This document shows, one piece after another, positions 49,575-60,034 of a stretch of 64,000 nucleotides of DNA (the stretch's first letter is position 1; the number at the start of each line of letters is the position of its first letter). The position numbers were made by a program, and so were the translations under genes. The DNA comes from Sipunculus nudus (Eukaryota; Annelida; Sipuncula; Golfingiida; Sipunculidae): assembly GCA_026874595.1 (NCBI GenBank), contig CM049309.1:93890723-93954722 (forward strand). The letters are read 5' to 3'. Under the pieces are notes generated by a model. The model was not told the DNA's origin. It searched no databases and was given only the letters and a program-made list of their open reading frames with translations.

Positions 49575-50897
49575 AGAAAGTGGTGTCATGGTGATATCAC
49601 AAAATGATCACCATGTGACCTCAGCATGTGACATCTCTGTGACATGAAGAGAGTGCGATCAAGGTGAAATGACAGTATCACCATGTGACCTAAGCATGTG
49701 ACATCACTGAGTCACCAGTGTGAGGTTACAAAATTCATGTCACAGTGAGGTCACAGCATGAGGTCTGTGTGAGCTAATCTGTGATTTCGTGGTGACATCA
49801 GCATGTGACATCTCTATGACATCGAGATAAACAGATCATGGTGAAATAACAGTATGATCACCATGTGATCTAAGCGTGTGACATCACTGTGTCACCAGTG
49901 TGAGGTTACAAAATTCATGTCACAGTGAGATCACAGCATGAGGTCTGTGTGAGCTAATCTGTGATGTCGTGGTGACATCAGCATGTGACATCTCTGTGAC
50001 ATCAAGAGAGAGATATCAGGATGAAGTCACAGTATGATCACCATGTGACCTAAGCGTGTGACATCACTGTGTCACCAGTGTGAGGTTACAAAATTTATGT
50101 CACAGTGAGGTCACAGCATGAGGTCTGTGTGAGCTAATCTGTGATGTCTTGGTGACATCAGCATGTGACATCTCTGTGACATCGAGATAGACAGATCATT
50201 GTGAAGTCACAGTATGATCACCATGTGACCTAAGCGTGTGACATCACTGTGTCACCAGTGTGAGGTTACAAAATTCATGTCACAGTGAGGTCACAGCATG
50301 AGGTCTGTGTGAGCTAATCTGTTATGTTGTGGTGACATCAGCATGTGACATCACTGTGACATCGAGATAGACAGATCATGGTGAAGTCACAGTATGATCA
50401 CCATGTGACCTAAGCGTGTGACATCACTGTGTCACCAGTGTGAGGTTACAAAATTCATGTCACAGTGAGGTCACAGCATGAGGTCTGTGTGAGCTAATCT
50501 GTTATGTTGTGGTGACATCAGCATGTGACATCACTGTGAGATCGAGATAGACAGATCATGGTGAAGTCACAGTATGATCACCATATGACCTAAGCATGTG
50601 ACATCACTGTGTTACCAGTGTGAGGTTACAAAATTCATGTCACAGTGAGGTCACAGCATGAGGTCTGTGTGAGCTAATCTGTGATGTCGTGGTGACATCA
50701 GCATGTGACATCTCTGTGACATCAAGAGAGAGATATCAGGATGAAGTCACAGTATGATCACCATGTGACCTAAGCGTGTGACATCACTGTGATACCAGTG
50801 TTAGGTTACAGATTTCATGTCACAGTGAGGTCACACGATGAGGTCATGTGATATAATATGTGATGCCATTGTGAGATCACCGTGATGTCAAATTCCC
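49575..50897 (+). repeat. 180 bp satellite, also TGA-NN-TCA based
   Basis: CACAGTGAGGTCACAGCATG-type starts recur at 49741, 49921, 50101, 50281, 50461 and 50641, exactly 180 bp apart, for about seven copies. Each unit is rich in GTGAGGTCAC, GTGACATCA, GTGAAGTCAC, ATGATCACCATG and GTGACATCACTGTG, the same GTGA-NN-TCAC grammar as the 112 bp satellite but with a different unit. The last copy (from about 50800) degrades. No coding frame. Confidence 0.95.
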
Positions 50898-50904
50898 GAC
50901 TGGG

Positions 50905-50961
50905 TCCCTCTCAGGCCCACCTGGTGCAAGTGCCCACGAAAGATGGGAACACTTCAGAGAC
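50905..50961 (+). pseudogene. Short LINE linker fragment
   Basis: About 19 codons in one frame (SLSGPPGASAHERWEHFRDS) resemble the segment that follows KALEES in the LINE family of the 30447-31308 relic (from memory of the family). After GTCACA the similarity stops. It supports the split-LINE interpretation, but it is short. Confidence 0.45.
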
Positions 50962-51109
50962 TCTGTCACACCACAAGAGATGTGAACGACAAGATTCTGT
51001 TAACTGTCAAACTTACTGGTTGAAACTCATGTATACGTATACTACAAAAGATAAATAAGACACGAGTTAACAAAAACAAATCAATATATTAAAGAAAACA
51101 TATACTTAC
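50962..51109. other. Probable intron start of the minus-strand candidate gene
   Basis: AT-rich. On the minus strand it follows the GTAAGT donor at 51109-51104. A possible acceptor (ATCTTTTGTAG) lies at about 51043-51053 on that strand. Confidence 0.3.
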
Positions 51110-51470
51110 CTTTCTCTGGAGAGGCGCTCATTACACATGGGCACTGATCGTCATTAAAGGTCGATAATAATCACAGAAACAACCACCAGGTCCATTAACC
51201 ACAGAACACAGCACATAGTAGCACAAATAATGTCCTCGGTCTGTTCCTGGAAGCGCTCACAACAGGTGTAAATTCGCCAGATTACCAGTCCGCCGGAAAA
51301 TGCTATAATCGCTCTGAAGTCCGTTACAGAGAAATGGCCTTCCTCACACACCGACAGTCTACGCTTATAGACATCATCTCTCAGCTGTCTAAACTCTGAC
51401 GCACACAGACCTGCCTCTGGAAGGCAGATATCGTTAGGCTACACGAACTCGTGCGCTGCTTGGGCATTTG
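51110..51470 (-). other. Candidate first exon (minus strand), protein unrecognised
   Basis: Read on the minus strand, this GC-balanced island lies about 25-30 bp downstream of a TATA box and ends in AAAG followed by GTAAGTAT, a strong donor. One frame is open from about 51430 to a TAA at 51154-51156. It has two hydrophobic stretches (AIIAFSGGLVIW and CCVLWLMDLVVVSVIIIDL) that could span membranes, preceded by EFRQLRDDVYKRRLSVCEE. It lacks an ATG in this frame. An upstream ATG near 51460 opens only a 28-codon frame. So it could be a leader exon with a small upstream frame, or the frame may be fortuitous. No family is recognised. Confidence 0.4.
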
Positions 51471-51494
51471 TAGTGAATTTCTTCTTAATCACGT

Positions 51495-51543
51495 CTTATA
51501 TATGCTTGCTGACGTCACAAGTCCTGATCATCTTCTGGCCAAT
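51495..51543 (-). promoter_or_regulatory. Candidate core promoter: TATA, CRE, CCAAT
   Basis: On the minus strand, TATATAAG (51502-51495) is preceded by a perfect CRE TGACGTCA (51517-51510) and a CCAAT box in reverse orientation (51543-51539). Spacing is typical of an animal Pol II promoter, with the predicted start at about 51470. The downstream exon ends in a strong donor. Confidence 0.55.
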
Positions 51544-52159
51544 CATCACTTCCTATTATGCCGACTGCCAAGCATTACATGAATCTAATTATGGACACGC
51601 CTCCAGAGACAAAACCATGAGTAAACCAAACTAAACAGGTGCCAATCCTTTGAAGTCTACAAAAAAAAAAAAATCGTTACTACAGAGACCGCAAAACAGA
51701 GACGGCTTACACCACAAGCGCTAGAATCCCTATTTATAATAAAGTCTTCATATCTCCAATGTTTTTAGAGATACTACGAAGAAATCAGGTTTAACGATCC
51801 AATAATAAAACGGTTATACTGTGTTATCACTTGTAATATGACAAGGTAGGCAAGTCAGCCATTACCTTTCGACGGCGGCCATTCCAGATTGGTCCCGAAA
51901 GGTCATGCCACTGCGCATCACTTACCTGTCAACTAAGGCCGCTTCCGCCACCGTTTGGAATGGACGACGTCGAAATTCAGACATTTGTATTGATGGTTGA
52001 AAACAATGGAAATTGGATGGATTTGATTCTGTAAATCCCGTAGTATTAAACGATCATATGGATTACGCATAAAAGGAAGATAAAGCGAGTATATGCGGGT
52101 CGAAAACGTAACTTCTCTTAATATCGCACGAACGGTTTTGGCTGACTTGCGTACCTTGA
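51544..52159. other. Unassigned gap upstream of promoter
   Basis: An A-run lies at 51661-51673. The right part (51905-52160) has minus-strand frames that continue the open frame of the adjoining LINE relic but match no known LINE segment. Confidence 0.35.
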
Positions 52160-52870
52160 CATGGTAAACCCTGACTTTCAGCAACGGAGGAAGGTGCTTG
52201 TTGTTCCAGACCCGCTTGCTCAATCTGCCAGAGGGTCATGGAGGCCTTGTCGATACGCACATTCAGCTCATCTTCCATGCTGTTGGTGTTGTTTACAGTA
52301 GAGCGTAAATATGTGAATTCATTTACCAGTGCCAGAGTGTCGTTGTTTATCTTAATGACCGGTGACAGTGAAGTTGGTTGAGCTAGGACCATTGTCTTCT
52401 TAATGTTTTTTTTTCAGGCCACGTTCCTCACGTGCAGTTGCAAAGACTGAGCATAGTGCTTGTAGATCTGTTTCTGAGTGAGACATAGGCAGCATCATCT
52501 GCATACAAACGCACAATTCCCCTGTGCACTTTGGTTTAAGCACGTAGTCTAGCCAGGTTAAACAACTTGCCGAAGCTGCGGGTGTGCAGTAGCACACAGA
52601 GACGTTGAGGGAAGCACGGCGTAAGAGGTCGGAGAAAAACACACCAATTAGTGCAGGGGCAAGAACACATCCTTGCTAAACTCGACATGAGATCGGGAAC
52701 TCTTCTGATCGAGGGCCTTCAAACTGAACTGTTGCCCTCATGTTGTTATGAAACCCCTCAATGATTTTTAGTATCTTTGGAGGACAGTCTTTAAAATACT
52801 AAAACGAGACCAGACCGACTGACATACTCAAAAGCCTTGGTGAGGTCGACAAATACCATTTATAGGGGTT
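52160..52870 (-). pseudogene. LINE reverse transcriptase relic
   Basis: Minus-strand translation across frameshifts gives MVFVDLTKAFEYVSRSG (about 52863-52815; motif A with catalytic Asp), an SCxxxGCVLAP-like block degraded near 52680, the intact motif RLYADDAAY with YADD encoded at 52505-52494, LKKTMVLAQPTS, and NEFTYLRSTVNNTNSMEDE near 52310, then SKRVWNNKHLPPLLK. This is the order of the RT domain and thumb of the same LINE family as the endonuclease relic. Several frame changes disable it. Confidence 0.8.
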
Positions 52871-53329
52871 TCTGTTGGCACAGTCTAGTAACTATAAATA
52901 CTCCCTTCATGCTCATTTTACCCCGTTATTCATGGATCTTCTCGGGAGGGGCCCTCAAATGGAGCAAACAAGCACCGTCTTTTGTTTCTTTGGTTAGTTT
53001 CAGATGAGAATTCTGATGAATGAACTTTTATAGAGTCATCTTAATCATCCATACACCGGTAATGCTCCTCCAAAACAGTTTACAAGGTCCATGGGAATTA
53101 TCCTGAAAACCTACAGGTGTTGTCATTCTTTCTAAACGAGGATTGAATTCCGTACCAGAACTCAACGATGACTGGGGACAAAGTAACATGAAAAATCACA
53201 GGATCAAAGTAACGGATTTGGTATGAAAAATAGGCACAGAGAAAAGTAACAAACCGCGGCAGGAAATTAAGTCACAGACCTGTGTATCTGTTCTCATTGT
53301 ACGCTAGACATATTTGTGATATCGTGACC
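52871..53329. other. Unassigned gap between LINE relics
   Basis: No coding motif or repeat recognised. Confidence 0.4.
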
Positions 53330-54345
53330 AGACACTATATCCAATTTTATCTGCACGCAGGCGACACCCAGATTTACCTGGCCTTCAGTTTCAAAACCGA
53401 TCCTTCTATTCACTCAGCTATGGCCTTGATTCAGCTGTGTATCACCTAAGTTAATGAATGGATGGTGAAAAATAAACTGAAGCTAAATTGTCACAAGACG
53501 GAACTGATGATCCTCACGGCTCCCAGGCTAAGACCTAGAGTAGAGCTCTCCACAATAGACATTAGCGGTTGTTCTATCACAGCTAGTCCATCCATGAGAA
53601 ATCTTGGTATGTAGTTGGTTTGACCAGGCAGTCACCATGGAGGAGCATGTTAAGTTCGTGTGCAAATTCTGCTACTCCCATGTGCACAACATTGCTGCCA
53701 TCAGACACATGCTCACCAGAGAAGCAACAGAATAACTTATGCAAGCCTTTATTACATCTAGGCTTGACAACTGTAACTCGTTCCTGGTTAATATCCCGGA
53801 ATCAGTTACGAAGAAGCTGAAGCGTGTGCTCATCACTGCAGTCAGGACGGTAGTGCTCCAAGCTACCTTGCTGAGCATGTGCGACCATACCAGCCATCAC
53901 GTAGTTTACGCTCTAGTGACCAGCATCTTCTGTGTCAACCAGCTGCTCATACGAGAACATATGGTGATCGTTTTTTTTCAGTGGCTACGCCAAAATTATG
54001 GACGAGTTAACCGCATGTGTGATAATTAAAACGGTTTCAAAAGACAAATGAAAACATATCTGTTTCGGGCTGCATTTTTAAATTTATAGTTTTGCTCTTT
54101 ATAAACTATGCCTCTATTTAGTTATATTTATAATGGGAACATCATGAATTTTTAGCTGCAATTTCTAGTATATCTTACCATTATATCTTTAGTTTTTTTA
54201 TCTCAATGCATTTAGTTGTTTTAGCTTTCTTAACTTTTTATTATTTTTTTATCATTACATGTTTTATCTTCACCTGTAATGGCGCCATTGAGCAGTACTT
54301 GGTGATGGATATTGGTGCGTTTTTAAATGAATAAATATTATATTA
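53330..54345 (+). pseudogene. CR1-like LINE reverse transcriptase 3' relic
   Basis: Plus-strand frames give HAGDTQIYLAF (53354-53386), a decayed YADDTQ catalytic motif (Tyr-Ala-Asp changed to His-Ala-Gly), then NEWMVKNKLKLNCHKTELM, MRNLGM, TREATE, AFITSRLDNCNSFLVNIPES (about 53742-53800) and the C-terminal FKRQMKTYLFRAAF near 54040, followed by a stop. The 3' region contains GGCGCCATTGAGCAGTACTT and a GGTGATGGATATTGGTGCG stretch, resembling the conserved CR1/L2 3' end, and finishes in an AT-rich short repeat. Internal stops and a rearranged block (about 53870-54030) make it inactive. Confidence 0.85.
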
Positions 54346-55139
54346 CTATATAAATATAAATATGAATAGTACATATAAATATTGTCCTAAATTATTGTAT
54401 TTACACATACTCTTACAATAATGCCTTCTATGAATTATGCCCTAGGTTTCAAAATAGTTGAAGTCAAATTATCAACATTTAAAAAATAAAATGACTAAGG
54501 TATCTGAAATTGCTATATTAATTAAAATGACAAGAAAAATGCTGATACTTACCGGATTTCACGACTCCTCGGCTTACACTCGAACTCACGACCTGTGCTC
54601 TGTTGAGTCCTGTGCACTGCCTATGGAACACAGAAGCCGGTAAAAGGCAAAGTTAAACATGCGACTTGAACATATTCAATTATATTACCACGAGGAATAC
54701 AATTATAAATGTTATAGACGCGCATTTCCACCATATACATATAGATATACATTTATCAACATGTTACAAACCATTGCTTGTTTGGACTTTCCAGTTAATA
54801 TCCAAATTTTGAAGAAATATTATGTTATGGCCAGCCACACGTGAACTCCCACCCTCTGAAGTTTGACTACGTCATGCAAAGATATTTAAGAGAACAGTAG
54901 TTGAAAAACAGAAAATCTTCATATATTTTTTTAAAAGGTGCCTCAAAATGTCACCTTTACATTACATATTTAAAAATATTCGCAAATAGGGAGGAGGGGG
55001 ACACTCCCTAACCCAACCCCCTGTACCTGTAACTTTTTAAATGAACATGGCTTTTGATTTTATTCATGCAGATGAATATAAAGAAAAACAAATATTTATA
55101 TTTTTCATAGGCTGAAAATATATTAAGTATATAGAAATA

Positions 55140-55146
<7 letters not shown>
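54346..55146. other. Gap with weak tRNA-like remnant
   Basis: At about 54640-54545 (minus) a GTCGTGAGTTCGAGTG segment recalls a Pol III B box, perhaps a decayed tRNA-derived SINE. It does not fold convincingly. A G-rich tract and AT-rich sequence follow. No gene. Confidence 0.3.

Positions 55147-55186
<40 letters not shown>
55147..55186. repeat. (AT)n microsatellite
   Basis: About 40 bases of TA repeat. Confidence 0.95.
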
Positions 55187-55188
<2 letters not shown>

Positions 55189-55259
55189 TAATATAATATT
55201 GCATGTATAAATATTGCTAAGAACCCATCAACCTCTAAACCAAAATTAGCGTCCCCCTG

Positions 55260-55501
55260 TTCTTAAAATTCTGCATCCGCCACTGCAGTTACGTCTCTGC
55301 TTTGCGCAGTATTGTGGTTAAACGGATTGTCGATAGGTGGCGCTAGTTACAGGTGTTTACTCCTATCTTTGCGGTGGCCAAGTTGACATTATGAGGTCAT
55401 GACCTAAGACCCATTTTCCGCGAGGGGCATGACAGAGGCAAGACTTTGAAATCGGCAGATAAAAAACTGCATTGACACGTCTTGATTTCAAAGAATTTCA
55501 G
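55260..55501 (+). other. Candidate non-coding first exon
   Basis: A GC-balanced island ending in AATTTCAG followed by GTAAGTGT (donor GT at 55502), a near-consensus 5' splice site. The exon contains a GGTCATGACC palindrome. All three frames meet stops and the only ATGs open very short frames, so it would be a 5' untranslated exon. The start is not defined by a TATA box. Pairing with the candidate last exon at 58288 is an inference from strand and spacing only. Confidence 0.4.
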
Positions 55502-57300
55502 GTAAGTGTCATCTATTTCATTGTAAGTTTTAGAAATCTACAAGAAATCAAGATTCGCAGGTGTTGTTATGGTATTAAAAATAGTTTAAATGCACATGAA
55601 GCGATCCATGTCATATTGTTTTGAACATCGTGATTGCGGGATGACTGTAGCCGGGGTCTGAGGTCGGTGACTTTGTTGTTGTTCAGACGCGCCATGTGAC
55701 GCGCGTGAATGCTAACCTGAGGAGGTGTGTTTACAGCTGTAGTTGGTGGTTTCTTATTGAGGCATAGTACCTCCTTGATACGTATGTTATACCTAAAAAA
55801 ATGCCAAAATGGCGAATCCATAAATCATTTCAAGGCATATATATTATCACAAGTCAGTTGGAGCTTATAGGCCTACTTAGTTACAGAGAATATAAGTCGC
55901 CCTTGAAAAGTACTCCACACCTGTTACTTGACTATTAGCTCGAATAAATCGGACTCAATATTAGGGCTAATTGACTATATAATATGAATCTGAATATCTG
56001 TATGATGTCAACGGCTGTTCAGTTTAGGGAGTACCGTATACGTAGAAGGACTTTAATGCTAGAGTACTTGAGTACTCAAGTTATAATATTTTGGACTTGA
56101 GTACCTAATTGATTAATTATGTGTATGTGTAATACTGTACAGCCATTGAACTAGGGACTGCCACGACCGCTAGGGGCGCTGGTGACCAACTTCTTCACGC
56201 AGCGAACTTTTTTGGTTCCCAAAAGACATGCTGTATTACGGCATAGTACACAGGAGCGACTTATGGAGAGTGTCAGGAGTTATGGATTGCGTTAAGAACC
56301 ATGTCTAGGTTACGTTTATAGCTGTTTGGCTGCAGAGAAGGCGAGAGAAGCTCACCGAGAGATTTTTGAAGTAGGCAGAGAGTGAAAGAAACACTATAGG
56401 GGTATGATATCCACCATAAACAGTTTGTATTTGATTCATAATAAATTATTGTATAGTACTGACATGTTAATTCGGTGAATTAATATGAAATTAAGCCGTA
56501 GAGGTTGTTTAAATCATTCCCACGATTGTAGCACCCCCTTGTGTCAGGAAGGCAAGATGGTCGATATTGACGGAAATTGAGCGATAATAAGGGTTTTTAT
56601 CACAATGTACATGAAGTAGCTGAACAATATTTTTTTAGAATTGTCTTTTACTGGTTAAATGAGCCGTATATGGATGAAACTGATGAATAGGTGATGTTTT
56701 GGATTAACTGTAAAAACAAAACATGTGTTGTATTATTTGTTATTTCTGAAAAAAAAAAATTTTCAATGACTTTTTTTTTCTTTCTTTCAGTTTCAGTTCT
56801 CCAGCTCAAGGAATTGTTTATCAGTGTACAATACTGTACAGGCAACACATATTGAAATATTTTCATGTTTTGGTTATTTCATAATAAAAAAATATAATAA
56901 ATAATATAAAAAAAATCTTTTATAGAAAGGATATTGCTGTAACTTGAAAAAAGGGGGAAACTACAGAATTCTGTTGGTCTTTAGACAAACAGTTTATTGT
57001 TATTTACTTCCATGCACTGTGACACAAAGTTGTTTTTATCAGAAAAGAAAATTTGTTATATTGCAAAAAATGTGATATTAACCCAATTAGCAGTGTCTGG
57101 TGAGGGATTTATTTGCATTGACATTTTCTGTCAGAATTCTTAAATCTTTAATTGAAAAAAAATATGATCAGTTAGTGATAGGCCTATATCTGCTTTAGGC
57201 CTGTTATTTTATTAATGCTTTATTTTATTCAGTGGCATCAACTTATCATCAAGGAGGATGACTCCAGTCGTAGGAGGTTTTTTTTTTATTTTCTTATGAA
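55502..57300. other. Possible intron / unassigned
   Basis: Includes a GC-richer patch at 56160-56400 whose plus frame reads AEKAREAHREIFEVGRE before a stop; it might be an exon but lacks clear splice sites. Otherwise AT-rich with T-runs. Confidence 0.3.
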
Positions 57301-57371
57301 CACATACACACACACCCTTGCACACACACACACATATATATATATACATAAATATATATATAAATAGATAA

Positions 57372-57414
<43 letters not shown>

Positions 57415-57431
57415 TATATATATATATATAT
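57301..57431. repeat. Compound (CA)n-(AT)n microsatellite
   Basis: CACACA stretches (57301-57333) are followed by interrupted TA repeats to 57431. A 75-codon minus frame over it is an artefact. Confidence 0.95.
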
Positions 57432-58287
57432 GTATTCACATACCCCTTAAAGTGTCTTTATGACCTATTTCAAATATATTACAAATAAATTTAAGGGTTT
57501 AAGAAAATAAGATATTATGTTTCCATTATAGTTTTGTCCTAAATTATGTGAAATAATATTTCATTGTATACTCATAAACAGAACAAAAATCTATAATTCT
57601 TATTATGGGTATATTTCATTTCCAATATCTAAATATTATTTTCTGAATAGCAGGGACCATCTCCCACTTTGCTAAAAAGGAGTTGGGGATATATACCCCC
57701 ATCCCCCTTTATTCACATCCCTGATTTTATTTAAATGAATATGTCAAATTCTTTTATTACAATAATCCAGTACAACATTTCATGCCTCAGCATTAAAGTT
57801 AATTTACTTTTTTAAGTAACTTCTTTATTGCTTCCCTATTGATGTATATGCTACACTCCAATGTTCTTGTTGTAGTGGTCAACATGTATATTTTTAGGTT
57901 GCCTATCATGTGAAACATATCTTCACTTCCTCTGTTGGTTCTAATCACATATTTAAATTTTGGTCTTGCACCAGTTCCCTAATTGCATGTGAAACTTATT
58001 TGTATGACATGTTTTACTTTAAAATGTCAGTCGGCACTGAAAGATAAAAGTCTGCAGTAGCAGTAAGTAAATAGTTCACAGTTTATAAAAAATAATTTTA
58101 TTGTAAATTTATGTATGAAAGTGCAATTATTTTGGTACTGTTGCTTGCAAGATATTTTTATGTAGGCTAATGATTATTTCCAGAAAACCAAATCTCTTAC
58201 AAAGACTATAAGGAAACAAAATATAAGCAACACATTTATTTTAACTGATTTGAGTTTTATTCATCATACTCCAGGTTTTTGTAGCAG
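57432..58287. other. AT-rich gap ending in an acceptor
   Basis: No repeat family recognised. It ends in TTTTTGTAGCAG, an acceptor-like context at 58276-58287. Confidence 0.4.
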
Positions 58288-58660
58288 CAGCCCAACAGTG
58301 ACATCAAGGAGCGTTATCCTGCTATAGTGGACTTCCTGAATATCCCCAGAGAGAGGATTCATGTACTGGTCAAGGCTTTTGCCTCTGAGATATGACTATA
58401 TCAAGCAGCAGCACAGTGACTAAGTAATGTATTTCTGCGGCGGACTGTAAAATGTGCAAATATGGCAAACTTTATGCCAAAATTTATGATAGTTTGCATC
58501 ACATCTTACTAGTTTTCTTTATATGTGGCTATGAGACAATGTCTGAAGAACTAAAAACACCTGTCAAGCTGTCTGAATAAATGTTTATTATTGTGTTGCA
58601 GACTGGAACCAGTTTTTTTTCCATAAATTCAATAAAAGCTAAATTTCCGAGTGTGAATGT
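58288..58660 (+). CDS. Candidate terminal exon: C-terminal 35 codons plus 3' UTR
   Basis: After a pyrimidine-rich acceptor (candidate AG at 58284, 58287 or 58290) one frame reads 35 codons beginning QPNSDIKERYPAIVDFLNIP and ending in VKAFASEI, with a TGA at 58393-58395. The content is amphipathic and protein-like, unlike the AT-driven frames around it. The 3' UTR has AATAAA at 58576-58581 and 58631-58636, the second followed by a GT-rich element (GTGTGAATGTGTTTG), as in animal poly(A) sites. I do not recognise the protein. The upstream coding exons are not identified; the candidate first exon at 55260-55501 could belong to the same gene. Confidence 0.45.
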
Positions 58661-59030
58661 GTTTGTTTTCATGATGTATAATACCTAGGTGATTGTCAGT
58701 AATGAACAAAGAACAGTATTTTCTGCTTATTTACATTATAAGCTTTCTTTTGATACCCAACATGTGATATTTAACCCATTTTGAAAAAATAGTTGGCGGT
58801 CCCTAATTGAACGGTGTGCAAAATTAGATAAAATCTAAGGTGAAGAGAATGGTTCTAAGTTCTGCCTGTAGGCAACTCTTTCTTATTTACTTGAGGAAAG
58901 TGAATATCTCACCATGAACTTGTAAAATCTAATTTAATAGACTAAAGAATGTGTGCCCTTGCAATGCTTGGATTAACTGATATTAAGCATATACAGGCAG
59001 CTCCCTTGTTTTATTATAGGAAGTGTCTAG
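58661..59030. other. Gap, no feature
   Basis: Nothing recognised. Confidence 0.4.
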
Positions 59031-59180
59031 GCAGCCGACACTGTCCGCTGCGGAGTGTCAGAACCCTGGACTGTCTAGGCAGCTGACAATGTCTACACTG
59101 TCGGCTGCCTAGACAGTCCACACTCCACCCACTGCGCAGCCGACAATGCTTTTACTGATATCACTAAGTGTCAGCTGCCC
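59031..59180. repeat. Inverted-repeat cluster with a strong hairpin
   Basis: Arms GACTGTCTAGGCAGCTGACA (59069-59088) and TGTCGGCTGCCTAGACAGTC (59099-59118) pair over 20 bp with one mismatch (a G-U pair if transcribed) around a 10-base loop. Additional GTCTAGGCAGCCGACA (about 59026-59041) and GCAGCCGACAATG copies flank it. Confidence 0.9.
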
Positions 59181-60034
59181 AGGTGTGTGACATTCTAGAC
59201 CTTGTAGTAATAGTTAGTAAAATGTTGCTGAATGAAAAACAGGTAACAGGGTTGGATTTTTATCTTGGAAAATTAGAACTAGAAATGCAGCATCACATTT
59301 CATATAATATAAATAAAGAAAATATGGTAAACAACTTATTTCTTGTGCACTAGAATACATACACCTACACTACGTGTATTTCATAAGCATGTATAATATG
59401 CATTTCATAGACTGACAAAGTCAGATGATTAATGCAGTTTAGGCCTACACACTGTTTGTTGTGTGTTTTTTTTGCACTAGACCCCTTGATGATCCATTGA
59501 TGTTATTGTGGGTATTTATTAGTATCATGGTTTGGCAATCTGTTACACAAATGATTTCATAGGTCACTAATGGTGAGAGAGCAGATTCTGAGTTCCTGGT
59601 GAATAGTGAGTGAGTAGATAGCAACTGTCGTCATAAGCCAGGGCTTAATGAATGTAATAAAATAACACATTTGGTGGTCTATCAGGGCTTCACATATATA
59701 AAGGTTTGAAATCAAGGATAGTTAATAATGGCTTGTCAGCACCATGGCAGTCAACAACTCTGTTGGGGTTGAATTTCCCTCTTTTTGTGATTTGGAGAAA
59801 AGTTAAATCTGTAACAAAAGTCCAATCATGTCAAATTGGGGAAATGGATTCAAAAACCATTATTGGGTCTTAAGAAGTGGTGTTCTAATAAGTCATTTAA
59901 TCCTGAAGTAAAAAACACATACCTTTTACATGTATTCATGTGTGCATGGTTGCCGCAATTATAAAAATATTGTTCATTCTGATTAAAAGTAGCAGGACTG
60001 GTCCCCCCAAATTACCTGACTTATTTAATTTTTT
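59181..60034. other. Gap, no gene called
   Basis: A 60-nt open stretch (59183-59242) sits between CAG and GTAACA but lacks a pyrimidine tract. No motif recognised. Confidence 0.35.

Larger units (their letters stand above)
31309..50904. mobile_element. Hypothetical 19.6 kb insertion with satellite arms
   Basis: What is seen: the LINE relic stops at 31308 and satellite DNA begins. At 50905 a different satellite ends and about 19 codons resume that look like the next part of the same LINE linker (SGPPGASAHERWEHFRDSV). The outermost bases are CCCAGTC (31309-31315) and GACTGGG (50898-50904), exact complements, and TC lies on both outer sides (31307-31308 and 50905-50906). Removing the interval plus one TC keeps the LINE frame open across the join. 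Inferred: one insertion with 7 bp terminal inverted repeats, a 2 bp target duplication and long tandem arms, like a foldback element. No transposase-like frame is seen inside. An alternative is two separate LINE fragments with satellites at the same site by rearrangement. Confidence 0.4.

Noticed and set aside
31309-50904. Helitron interpretation of the large insertion
   Set aside because: No CTRR end with a preceding hairpin, and insertion is not between A and T; the ends instead look inverted-repeated with a 2 bp duplication.
53620-53820. Overlapping open frames on both strands at 53.6-54.0 kb
   Set aside because: They are frame fragments of the CR1-like LINE relic or their antisense.
54545-54640. 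tRNA gene on the minus strand
   Set aside because: Only a B-box-like segment is visible; no full cloverleaf can be drawn.
59168-59353. 61-codon open frame with a CAG/GTAACA bounded core
   Set aside because: No pyrimidine tract before the acceptor, no partner exon and no motif.
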